Positions 1 to 5,523 of a DNA stretch of 5,523 bases are shown piece by piece. Positions within the stretch are counted from its first letter, which is position 1; every line of letters starts with the position of its first letter. The DNA is from Oxalobacteraceae bacterium (GTDB lineage Bacteria; Pseudomonadota; Gammaproteobacteria; Burkholderiales; Burkholderiaceae_D). The notes under the pieces were generated by a model, which was not told the DNA's origin, searched no databases, and saw only the letters and a program-made list of their open reading frames with translations. Location: assembly GCA_947446335.1 (NCBI GenBank), contig CANFGA010000242.1, positions 1 through 5,523 on the forward strand. Reading direction: 5' to 3'. The position numbers and the translations under genes are program-made.

Positions 1-12
1 AGGTTCACGCGC

Positions 13-690
13 ATGATGAATTTGCAACCACGGCTGCGCACCTCGCTGCGCCAGCGAGGCAATACCCTGATCGGCCTGATCATCGGCCTGGTGATCGGCC
101 TGGTCATCGCCGTCATCGTTGCGCTGGCGATCACGAAGGGCGCCACGCCGTTCACCGACAAACTGGGCAAGACCGGCAAGACCAGCGAACCGAGCAGCAG
201 CCAGGCGAGCGATCCGAACCAGCCGATGTATGGCAAGGTGGTCAAGCCGGCGCTGACCGAACCGGCGCCACCGGTCGCACAGCCGCAGCCGCCGCAACAG
301 GACCCATTGCAGCAATTGCTGGCCAACTTGCAGCCCGAGCCGGCCAAGCCAGCGGCCAAGCCCGAACCCAAGCCGCCGGCAGCACCAGTCAATCCGACCA
401 GCCCGGCCAGCCCGGCCAGCCCGGCGGCCGAGGATGACAAGTTCGTCTACTATCTGCAAGCCGGAGCCTTTCGCAACGTGACCGAAGCGGAAAACACGCG
501 CGCCAGGCTGGCACTGCTCGGATTCGAAGCGGCAGTAAGCGAGCGCAACACCGACAGCGGCTTGCTGCACCGGGTGCGCGTGGGCCCGTTCGGCGGACTC
601 GATGCGATGAACCGGGTGCGCGCCAAGATGACTGAAAATGGCGTCGATGTCGCCGTCGTACGCAATCAAAAACAAAGCCGGGAGCAATGA
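13..690 (+). CDS. FtsN-like SPOR-domain membrane protein
   Basis: Predicted 225-aa inner-membrane protein with a periplasmic peptidoglycan-binding SPOR domain. A short basic cytoplasmic tail (residues 1–18) leads into one transmembrane helix (about 19–40, very rich in Ile, Gly, Leu and Val). A long Pro/Ala/Gln/Lys linker follows (about 45–140), including a PASPASPAA stretch, and then a SPOR domain (about 144–219) with the typical YYLQAGAF strand and RVRVGPF strand. SPOR domains bind glycan strands stripped of stem peptides, mostly at the division septum, and this topology is that of FtsN-type proteins. Specific identity as FtsN is not shown, so no symbol is given. Two ATGs (13 and 16) are possible starts. 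AGG at 1–3 is a plausible weak Shine-Dalgarno for the first. The frame is open to the window edge, so a further upstream start cannot be excluded. Its TGA overlaps the start codons of the dsbA-like gene, which suggests translational coupling. Confidence 0.88.
   Translation: MMNLQPRLRTSLRQRGNTLIGLIIGLVIGLVIAVIVALAITKGATPFTDKLGKTGKTSEPSSSQASDPNQPMYGKVVKPALTEPAPPVAQPQPPQQDPLQQLLANLQPEPAKPAAKPEPKPPAAPVNPTSPASPASPAAEDDKFVYYLQAGAFRNVTEAENTRARLALLGFEAAVSERNTDSGLLHRVRVGPFGGLDAMNRVRAKMTENGVDVAVVRNQKQSREQ
70..111 (+). repeat. 12-nt tandem repeat coding the TM helix
   Basis: ATCGGCCTG occurs perfectly at 70, 82 and 94, spaced 12 nt apart, with a degraded fourth unit at 106. Each unit encodes Ile-Gly-Leu plus Ile or Val, giving Gly at residues 21, 25 and 29 of the first SPOR protein. 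Confidence 0.8.
399..425 (+). repeat. Three 9-nt direct repeats in SPOR linker
   Basis: CAGCCCGGC is repeated perfectly three times head to tail and encodes the Ser-Pro-Ala repeats of the flexible linker just before the SPOR domain of the first gene. It is in frame, so copy-number change would only alter linker length. Confidence 0.8.
681..684 (+). promoter_or_regulatory. Shine-Dalgarno deciding the dsbA start
   Basis: GGAG sits inside the last codons of the upstream SPOR gene. Three consecutive in-frame ATGs follow at 687, 690 and 693, giving spacers of 2, 5 and 8 nt. The first is too close for normal initiation, so 690 or 693 is favoured. Confidence 0.6.
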
Positions 691-1340
691 TGATGAAAAA
701 AATATGGTTGGCGCTAGCCTTGTGTGTCATGGCGCTGGGCGCCTCGGCTGAACCGAAAAACGGCGTCGACTACAAGACGCTGCCCGCGGCCCAGGCCACC
801 GAGGCCGGCAAGAAGATCGAAGTGACCGAATTCTTCGCCTATTCCTGTCCGCATTGCAATGCATTCCAGCCGCCATTGTCGGCGTGGGCCAAGGCGCAAG
901 GTGCCAACATCGTCTTCAAGCGCATCCATGTGGGCAACGGTGCCAGCACGCTGCCGCAGCAACGCCTGTTCTTCACGCTGGAAGCCTTGGGATTGCAAGA
1001 GCAACTCGATGCCAAGGTCTTTCAGGCGATGCATGTCGAGCGATTGCGCCTCAATACCGATGAACTGGTATTCGATTTCATCGCCAAACAGGGTATCGAC
1101 CGCAAGAAATTCAGCGACGCTTACAACTCGTTCGGGGTTGCGGCCAGAGTCCGGCGCGCCAATGCGATGATGGAAGCGTACCAGGTCGATTCATGGCCGT
1201 TGATCGCAATCGATGGCCGCTTCATCACCTCGCCCGCGCTCGCCAACAACGGCGGCAAGCCGGCCAGTAACGAAGCCGAACTGCATGCCAAGGTGCTGGC
1301 GGTAATGGATCATCTGGTCAAGACGGCGCAAGCGAAATAA
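690..1340 (+). CDS. dsbA: Thiol:disulfide interchange protein DsbA
   Basis: Periplasmic dithiol oxidase that donates disulfide bonds to exported proteins and is normally reoxidised by DsbB, which is not in this window. Numbering from the 690 ATG, residues 1–20 form a Sec signal peptide (two Lys, a hydrophobic core, then ASA before Glu21). The thioredoxin-fold active site is C53-P-H-C56 within FFAYSCPHC, the classic DsbA dipeptide. The presumed cis-proline is P170 in DSWPLIAIDG, followed by an alpha-helical C-terminus. About 216 aa is normal for the family. Trp169 directly before the cis-Pro is odd, because family members usually have Val or Thr there. The start at 690 was chosen for its 5-nt spacing from GGAG; 687 and 693 are alternatives. 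The gene overlaps the previous stop as TGATG, and its TAA abuts the birA start. The upstream SPOR gene probably shares its transcript. Confidence 0.93.
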   Translation: MMKKIWLALALCVMALGASAEPKNGVDYKTLPAAQATEAGKKIEVTEFFAYSCPHCNAFQPPLSAWAKAQGANIVFKRIHVGNGASTLPQQRLFFTLEALGLQEQLDAKVFQAMHVERLRLNTDELVFDFIAKQGIDRKKFSDAYNSFGVAARVRRANAMMEAYQVDSWPLIAIDGRFITSPALANNGGKPASNEAELHAKVLAVMDHLVKTAQAK

Positions 1341-2144
1341 ATGAGCGCACCAGTTGCCCTCTCGGGCGCCGCCATCGCCCGCGCGGCGCAGCTTGCCGAT
1401 CACGTCGCGATCGAGGTCGTGGCCGATACCGGCTCCACCAATGCCGACTTGCTGGCGCGCCTCGATAACCTCAGCGGTGCCACCCTCTTGATCGCCGAGC
1501 GCCAGAGCGCAGGGCGCGGACGTGCCGGACGCAGCTGGTTGTCGGCGCCGGGCGCGAGTCTGACCTTTTCGCTGGCCTGGAAATTCAACGGACCGCTGCA
1601 CAAGCTGCTCGGCTTGCCGCTCGCGGTCGGCGTCGCGCTGGCCGACAGCATGATCGAACTGGGCGTGCCGGTGACACTGAAATGGCCCAACGACGTGCTC
1701 AAAGACGGTGCCAAGCTGGCCGGCATCCTGATCGAGACGCGCAGCTGCACGGCCGGGAATGCACCGGCAGCAACCTGGGCCGTGATCGGCATCGGCATCA
1801 ATCTGCTGCTGCCCGATGCGCTCGAAGCGCAGATCGAGCGCCCGGCCGCCTGCGCGCCATGGCTGGCGCAGATGGATGGAAATCAATTGATGGCCGCGCT
1901 GCTGACCCATCTGGCGCAGGCACTGGCCCGGTTCGATGCGGCCGGCTTCGCCGCATTTCAACAGCGCTGGAATCTGCTGCACGCTCACCAAGGGCAGGAA
2001 GTGACCATCATCGATCGCGGCCAGGTCGTGCACGAAGGCATCTGCTGCGGCGTCGATCATCTGGGCCGCTTGCTGCTCGAGAGTGGCGGCGAACGGCTGG
2101 AAATCGTTTCCGGCGATGTCTCGTTGCGCGTCAAGCAAGGATGA
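1341..2144 (+). CDS. birA: Biotin--[acetyl-CoA-carboxylase] ligase, short form
   Basis: Cytoplasmic enzyme that activates biotin with ATP to biotinyl-5'-AMP and transfers it to a lysine of the biotin carboxyl carrier protein of acetyl-CoA carboxylase. The 267-aa sequence has GSTN (31–34), the nucleotide-binding loop GRGRAGRSW (58–66), KWPNDV (114–119), and KLAGILIE (125–132) with K125 matching the catalytic lysine region. GIGIN (150–154) follows, and then the small C-terminal cap domain (about 214–263). The N-terminal winged-helix DNA-binding domain of E. coli BirA is absent, because the catalytic domain begins almost at residue 1. It should therefore be a single-function ligase, not a bio-operon repressor. 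The start is fixed by the in-frame TAA of dsbA at 1338–1340, immediately before the ATG, and conserved sequence begins soon after. No good Shine-Dalgarno is seen, so translation probably depends on reinitiation after dsbA. Confidence 0.95.
   Translation: MSAPVALSGAAIARAAQLADHVAIEVVADTGSTNADLLARLDNLSGATLLIAERQSAGRGRAGRSWLSAPGASLTFSLAWKFNGPLHKLLGLPLAVGVALADSMIELGVPVTLKWPNDVLKDGAKLAGILIETRSCTAGNAPAATWAVIGIGINLLLPDALEAQIERPAACAPWLAQMDGNQLMAALLTHLAQALARFDAAGFAAFQQRWNLLHAHQGQEVTIIDRGQVVHEGICCGVDHLGRLLLESGGERLEIVSGDVSLRVKQG
2137..2141 (+). promoter_or_regulatory. Shine-Dalgarno for coaX
   Basis: AAGGA overlaps the last codons of birA, 7 nt before the ATG at 2149. It fixes the coaX start there rather than at the in-frame ATG at 2083, which would add 22 residues lying inside birA and unlike the family N-terminus. 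Confidence 0.75.
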
Positions 2145-2148
2145 CACC

Positions 2149-2895
2149 ATGCTGCTGCTGATCGACGCCGGCAACACCAGCATCAAGTGGGCGCTGGTCG
2201 AGGATGGCGCGGCGCCGGGCACCTGGGTGGCCTCGGGCGCGCTCGCGCATGACGATCTGGCGCCCGGCATCTGGGCCGGGCACGCCGTCGTGCGCGCCCT
2301 CATTTCCAATGTCGCTGGCAGCGCGCTGGGCTTGCGCCTGGCGTTGGCGCTACCCGATGGCGTGCCGCATGACTGGTTCGCTTCGCAGGCGCAGTTGGCC
2401 GGCTTGCACAACGGTTACCGCAATCCGCTACAACTCGGCTGCGACCGTTTTGCGGCCGCGATCGGCGCGCACGCGCTGGCACCCGATTCTGCATTGATCG
2501 TCGCCACCTGCGGCACCGCGACCACGATCGATGCGATCACGCCCGACGGCTTGTTCCTGGGCGGGCTGATCTTGCCAGGACTGGGACTGATGGCCAGTTC
2601 GCTGGCGCGCAACACATCGCAATTGCCGCAAGTGGGCGCAGGAGCACCGATCAAGCCAGGCTTTGCCGACAATACCGACGACGCCATCATCAACGGCTGC
2701 CTGACAGCGCAAGCGGGTGCCATCGAGCGCGCCTGCACGGCGCTGGAAGCGCAATATGGCACCGTAGGCTGCATCCTGTCGGGCGGCGCAGCCGGCTTCA
2801 TCGCCCCAACACTCTCGCGGCAGCACAAGATGGTCGCCAACATCGTGCTGATCGGCTTGCAGGTCGCAGCCAATGACAAGGATGGATCATGCTGA
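2149..2895 (+). CDS. coaX: Type III pantothenate kinase
   Basis: Phosphorylates pantothenate with ATP to 4'-phosphopantothenate, the first committed step of coenzyme A synthesis. Type III enzymes (once called Baf, Bvg accessory factor, in Bordetella) belong to the ASKHA fold, need a monovalent cation and resist CoA feedback; these are family facts. In the 248-aa product, the phosphate-binding motif LLIDAGNTSIKW opens the protein (D6, N9, T10). NGYRNPLQLGCDRF (88–101) carries the presumed catalytic D99. CGTATTID (121–128) is the second nucleotide motif, GGLILPGLGLM (138–148) follows, and LSGGAAGFI (210–218) is the adenosine-side motif. The position after DR is Phe, where many homologues have Trp. 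The start at 2149 is supported by AAGGA at 7-nt spacing and by the family N-terminus. It lies 4 nt after birA and overlaps the next gene by 7 nt, so it sits in a co-translated chain. Confidence 0.95.
   Translation: MLLLIDAGNTSIKWALVEDGAAPGTWVASGALAHDDLAPGIWAGHAVVRALISNVAGSALGLRLALALPDGVPHDWFASQAQLAGLHNGYRNPLQLGCDRFAAAIGAHALAPDSALIVATCGTATTIDAITPDGLFLGGLILPGLGLMASSLARNTSQLPQVGAGAPIKPGFADNTDDAIINGCLTAQAGAIERACTALEAQYGTVGCILSGGAAGFIAPTLSRQHKMVANIVLIGLQVAANDKDGSC
2878..2882 (+). promoter_or_regulatory. Shine-Dalgarno for second SPOR gene
   Basis: AAGGA lies within the coaX C-terminal codons, 6 nt before the ATG at 2889. It supports the start that overlaps coaX by 7 nt (ATG at 2889–2891, coaX TGA at 2893–2895). 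Confidence 0.7.
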
Positions 2896-3554
2896 AGTTC
2901 ATCCTCTGGGCGCTGCTGGCCGGTAATGCCTTGCTCTGGCTGCTAGGGTCCGGCCATCTCGGCAATCTCGATGGCAATGTGCGCCAGCCGGCGCGCATGC
3001 AAGATCAACTCCATGCCGAACGCATCGTGCTCATTGCTGCACCGATGCCGACGCCGGTGCCGGCCCCAGTTCCGGTCAAGGCGCCAGAGATCATTGCCTG
3101 CACCGAGATCGGCAATTTCACGCTGCCTGAAGCCGGGCGTTTCGAGGTGCAACTGGCCACGCTGGCGCTGGGCGAGCGCCAGTCGCGCCACAACATCGCC
3201 AGCGCAGAAGTCACCAATTACATCGTCTATATTCCGCCGCAAAATGGCAAGGAAGGCGCCGAGCGCAAAGCGGCCGAATTGCAGCGCATGGGAATCCAGA
3301 ATTATTTCATCATGGCCGACAGCGCGACGCTGCGCTGGGCCGTTTCGCTGGGCGTGTTCAAGTCTGAAGCGGCGGCGCAAAATTTGCTGGCCAGCCTGAA
3401 CAAGCGCGGCGTGCACAGTGCCCGCGTCGCGCCGCGCATGGCGAGCAGCAAGCTGCTGGCATTTCGCCTGCGCGGCCTCGATGCGCAAGCTAAGTCGAGT
3501 CTGGATGCCATCAAGGCCCAATTCCCGGCCCAGGCCATGCGCAGTTGCCAATGA
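2889..3554 (+). CDS. Divergent SPOR-domain membrane protein
   Basis: A 221-aa protein with one N-terminal hydrophobic segment (about residues 3–20: Phe, Ile, Leu, Trp, Ala rich, ending LLGSG), which could be an anchor or an uncleaved signal. A short linker with a Pro/Val/Ala stretch (about 53–66) follows. Next is a conserved-looking block ACTEIGNFT (70–78), then a SPOR-like domain at about 108–183 (YIVYIPPQNG strand, two helices, WAVSLGVF strand, VHSARV strand), and a C-terminal extension that ends SCQ. The domain lacks the usual glutamine-glycine start (QVGSF) but keeps the beta-alpha-beta-beta-alpha-beta layout, so peptidoglycan binding is plausible but unproven. The only two cysteines are C71 and C220, both on the predicted periplasmic side, so a disulfide is possible. 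The start at 2889 has AAGGA at 6-nt spacing and overlaps coaX. SPOR proteins encoded directly after coaX are, to my knowledge, common in betaproteobacteria. Confidence 0.82.
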   Translation: MLKFILWALLAGNALLWLLGSGHLGNLDGNVRQPARMQDQLHAERIVLIAAPMPTPVPAPVPVKAPEIIACTEIGNFTLPEAGRFEVQLATLALGERQSRHNIASAEVTNYIVYIPPQNGKEGAERKAAELQRMGIQNYFIMADSATLRWAVSLGVFKSEAAAQNLLASLNKRGVHSARVAPRMASSKLLAFRLRGLDAQAKSSLDAIKAQFPAQAMRSCQ

Positions 3555-3560
3555 AATCGG
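3555..3560. other. 6-nt convergent intergenic gap
   Basis: The plus-strand operon stop (3552–3554) and the minus-strand rlpA stop (3561–3563) face each other with six bases between. No GC hairpin followed by a T-run is seen on either strand here. The only nearby dyad, CAGCGCTG at 3562–3569, is too short and has no U-tract. Confidence 0.8.
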
Positions 3561-4538
3561 TCAGCGCTGCACCACCAGCGACTTGATGCCCATGGCGACG
3601 GGCAAGGCGTCGCCAGCCTGCACCGCATCGAGACGATGCTGGAATGGCCCGCCATACAGTCGGTACAGCGCTCCAGCCTGCACCACTTCCAGCGTCCCGA
3701 GGCGATCGGCATAGGGGGCCAGGCGCGAGCGCTCCGCCTCGGCATTGTCCGCGCGCGCAAAGGCGCCCAGCTGCAGATAGAAACTGCCGGCAACTGACGG
3801 CCGGATCGTCAAGGCGTTCGATGCAGGGATCACGGCTGGCGGCCTGACAGCCGGCGGCGCCAAATCAACGGCAACAGCGTACGCTTGCACCGCCTGCGGC
3901 TGCTGCTGCTGCTGCGCCAGGATGCGCTCGATGTCGCTCGCCAGCAGGCGCTCGAGCTGCAATTCATGGCTGCCACTGCCCAGCAAACCCAGTTTCAGCG
4001 CCGCCGTGTACGAGACATCGATGATGCGATCGGCGTGAAAGGGACCGCGGTCGTTGACGCGCACGATCACCTGCTTGCCAGTGACGATGCTGGTGAGGCG
4101 CACAAACGAGGGAATCGGCAGCGTCGGATGCGCCGCCGTCATCTTGTACATGTCGTAGGGCTCGCCCGAAGCGGTCGGCAAGCCATGGAATTTCTTGCCA
4201 TACCAGCTGCCGACACCGCGCTGGCTGAACGGCAGTTCGTGCGTGATCGGCGTATAAGTCTGGCCGAAGACTTCATAGGGCCGGCTCGCCGCCTTCGAAT
4301 ACGGTTCGATCCGCACCTGTGCATCGGGCGTCAGGTACAGGCCGGGCGGCGCATTGTCGCCCGGGCCGTCATCCTTGTAATAGCCGCCGCGACCGGAACC
4401 GGCCTTCGGCAACGACGGCAAGCCGGCGTCCGGGCCAGCGCTGCCCCCGCGTGGAGATGGCGTGCTGCCGCATCCGGCCAGCACCAGCAAGCAGACCAGG
4501 AACGGAGCCAGGTGCAATGCGCCAGCGCGACGCATCAT
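3561..4538 (-). CDS. rlpA: RlpA septal-ring lytic transglycosylase lipoprotein
   Basis: Outer-membrane-type lipoprotein of 325 aa. A signal peptide ends in the lipobox LAGC with lipidated C23; Gly24 rather than Asp favours outer-membrane sorting. A Gly/Pro-rich spacer precedes the RlpA double-psi beta-barrel at about 108–187, with GVGSWYGKKFHG, TASGEPYDMYKMTAAH and RVNDRGPF. E126, D129 and H137 keep the spacing of the catalytic E/D/H residues of Pseudomonas aeruginosa RlpA, so activity on denuded glycan is likely. A Gln/Pro/Ala linker (including five consecutive Gln, 209–213) leads to a C-terminal SPOR domain (about 251–325; FYLQLGAF, LYRLYGGPF). ATG at 4538 overlaps the rodA TGA by 4 nt (ATGA), which suggests translational coupling; a second ATG follows at 4535. 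The Shine-Dalgarno is weak (GGTG, 5 nt upstream). Together with rodA it forms a cell-wall shape and division unit. Confidence 0.96.
   Translation of the reverse strand: MMRRAGALHLAPFLVCLLVLAGCGSTPSPRGGSAGPDAGLPSLPKAGSGRGGYYKDDGPGDNAPPGLYLTPDAQVRIEPYSKAASRPYEVFGQTYTPITHELPFSQRGVGSWYGKKFHGLPTASGEPYDMYKMTAAHPTLPIPSFVRLTSIVTGKQVIVRVNDRGPFHADRIIDVSYTAALKLGLLGSGSHELQLERLLASDIERILAQQQQQPQAVQAYAVAVDLAPPAVRPPAVIPASNALTIRPSVAGSFYLQLGAFARADNAEAERSRLAPYADRLGTLEVVQAGALYRLYGGPFQHRLDAVQAGDALPVAMGIKSLVVQR
3903..3917 (-). repeat. CAG trinucleotide run in rlpA
   Basis: Read on the minus strand, five consecutive CAG codons encode the Gln run in the linker between the RlpA barrel and SPOR domains. A perfect triplet repeat can change length by slippage without breaking the frame; no variation is shown here. 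Confidence 0.6.
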
Positions 4539-5523
4539 GTTTGCACCAGTTTGCGGTGGCGCTGTATGCTCATCAAGATGCCGGCTCCCAGGCTCAGCGT
4601 GACAATCGCGGTGCCGCCGTAACTGAGCAGCGGCAATGGCACGCCGACCACCGGCAAGATTCCGCTGACCATCCCCATGTTGACGAAGGCATAGGTAAAG
4701 AAAATCATCGTGATCGAGCCGGCCAGCAGGCGCGAGAACAGGTTAGGTGCATGGGCCGAGATCATCAAGCCGCGCACGATCAACGCCGTGTACAGCAGCA
4801 ACAGCACGATATTGCCGATCAAGCCGAACTCTTCCGAAAACACTGCGAATATGAAATCGGTGGTGCGCTCGGGGATGAATTGCAGATGGCCCTGGGTGCC
4901 CTTGAGCCAGCCCTTGCCGCTCAAGCCGCCCGAGCCGACCGCGATCGTCGACTGGATGATGTGAAAGCCCTTGCCCAGCGGATCGGACGACGGGTCAATC
5001 AGCATCATGACGCGCTGGCGCTGGTAATCGTGCATCACCGACCAGATGATCGGCAGGCTGGCGGTAGCGGTCACGGCCAGTCCGGCCAGCATTTTCCACG
5101 ACAAGCCAGCCAGGAAGATGACATAGAAACCGGCCGCCACCACCAGCAGCGCCGTGCCCAGGTCGGGCTGCTTGATGATCAGGGTCACTGGAATGGCGAG
5201 CAACACCGCCGCGATGGCGAAGGAATGCCAGCGCAGCATGCCGGCGCGCTGCTGGAAGAACCAGGCCAGCATCAGCGGCATCGCGATTTTCATGATCTCG
5301 GACGGCTGGAAATCCATCCCGATGTAGAGCCAGCGGCGCGCGCCCTTCTTGATGATGCCGAACAAGAATACCGCCACCAGCAACGTCACGCCCAGCGTGT
5401 ACAAGGGCACGGCGAGGCGCATCAGCGTCTGCGGCGGCACATTGGCGGCGATCCACATGATGACGAAGCCGACCAGGATGTTGCGCATCTGCGCTTCCAA
5501 GCGGCCCGGAAAATCGATGCCGG
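4535..5523 (-). CDS. rodA: RodA, SEDS peptidoglycan glycosyltransferase (5' partial)
   Basis: Polytopic inner-membrane SEDS-family enzyme that polymerises lipid II into glycan strands in the elongasome together with PBP2. Only the C-terminal part is present. The frame stays open to the window edge at 5523, so the TTG at 5498–5500 is an internal codon. By comparison with remembered E. coli RodA (about 370 aa), roughly 50 N-terminal residues are missing. Matching blocks include FQPSEIMKIAMPLM (about 5281–5325), KQPDLGTALL (about 5145–5175), MHDYQRQRVMML (about 5000–5040), the STIAVGSGGLSGKGW block, RTTDFIFAVFSEEFG and GILPVVGVPLPLLSYGG (about 4614–4664). The Asp of TDFIF (codon at 4856–4858) corresponds to the essential SEDS catalytic Asp. 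The presence of DPSSDPLGKGFHIIQS and HDYQRQRVMM points to RodA rather than FtsW. It overlaps downstream rlpA by 4 nt. mrdA (PBP2) may lie upstream, outside the window. Synonym mrdB. Confidence 0.96.
   Translation of the reverse strand, partial: GIDFPGRLEAQMRNILVGFVIMWIAANVPPQTLMRLAVPLYTLGVTLLVAVFLFGIIKKGARRWLYIGMDFQPSEIMKIAMPLMLAWFFQQRAGMLRWHSFAIAAVLLAIPVTLIIKQPDLGTALLVVAAGFYVIFLAGLSWKMLAGLAVTATASLPIIWSVMHDYQRQRVMMLIDPSSDPLGKGFHIIQSTIAVGSGGLSGKGWLKGTQGHLQFIPERTTDFIFAVFSEEFGLIGNIVLLLLYTALIVRGLMISAHAPNLFSRLLAGSITMIFFTYAFVNMGMVSGILPVVGVPLPLLSYGGTAIVTLSLGAGILMSIQRHRKLVQT

Noticed and set aside
1..16. Upstream gene ending at TGA 14–16 with an ATGA overlap
   Set aside because: Only four codons would be visible in that frame, too few to identify or support a gene.
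2083..2148. Upstream in-frame extension of coaX
   Set aside because: The extra 22 residues overlap birA and do not resemble the family N-terminus. The ATG at 2149 has AAGGA at ideal spacing and begins directly with the phosphate-binding motif.
1191..2411. A 406-codon minus-strand open frame opposite dsbA, birA and coaX
   Set aside because: It lies fully antisense to three genes with clear family motifs. Its composition is rich in Arg, Ala, Gln and Gly without any recognisable domain, and long antisense frames are expected at this GC content.
3562..3569. CAGCGCTG dyad as a bidirectional terminator
   Set aside because: The stem is only 4 bp with no loop and no T-run on either strand.
3885..4622. 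A 245-codon plus-strand open frame across rlpA and the rodA 3' end
   Set aside because: It is antisense to rlpA, whose catalytic and SPOR motifs are unambiguous. The product is Arg-rich with no domain pattern and no good ribosome binding site.
5498..5500. TTG as the start codon of rodA
   Set aside because: The frame remains open upstream to the window edge, and RodA proteins have further N-terminal sequence and membrane segments, so this is an internal Leu codon.

Overview
The window reads as a densely packed chromosomal housekeeping region of a GC-rich Gram-negative bacterium, most likely a betaproteobacterium of the order Burkholderiales (Oxalobacteraceae-like). That placement is inferred from the protein families: a birA–coaX pair with a coaX-linked SPOR protein, a SPOR protein next to dsbA, and rodA next to rlpA. 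It rests on no database search. Nearly every base is coding, and no RNA gene, mobile element, CRISPR array, stand-alone promoter or intrinsic terminator was seen.

Left block, plus strand, 13–3554: five genes read like one operon. In order they are an FtsN-like single-pass SPOR-domain protein, a periplasmic thiol oxidase of the DsbA family (CPHC active site), a short single-function biotin protein ligase (birA), a type III pantothenate kinase (coaX), and a second membrane-anchored, divergent SPOR-domain protein. Junctions are extremely tight: TGATG overlap, TAA directly followed by ATG, a 4-nt gap, then a 7-nt overlap. AAGGA Shine-Dalgarno sequences embedded in the preceding gene serve coaX and the second SPOR gene.

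Right block, minus strand, 5523 down to 3561: the 3' part of roda/mrdB (SEDS peptidoglycan glycosyltransferase, cut by the window edge) overlaps rlpA by 4 nt (ATGA). rlpA encodes a lipoprotein with a double-psi beta-barrel lytic transglycosylase domain and a C-terminal SPOR domain. The two blocks converge with only 6 nt between stop codons.

Biologically the window combines cell-wall elongation and septal peptidoglycan binding (RodA, RlpA and two further SPOR proteins) with periplasmic disulfide formation (DsbA) and two cofactor enzymes (biotin attachment and the first step of CoA synthesis). I found no convincing previously undescribed system. The points most worth a second look are three SPOR architectures within about 4.5 kb, a Trp before the presumed cis-Pro of DsbA, a two-cysteine divergent SPOR protein encoded in the same unit as dsbA, a glycine-zipper membrane anchor built on a 12-nt repeat, and the terminator-less convergent junction.
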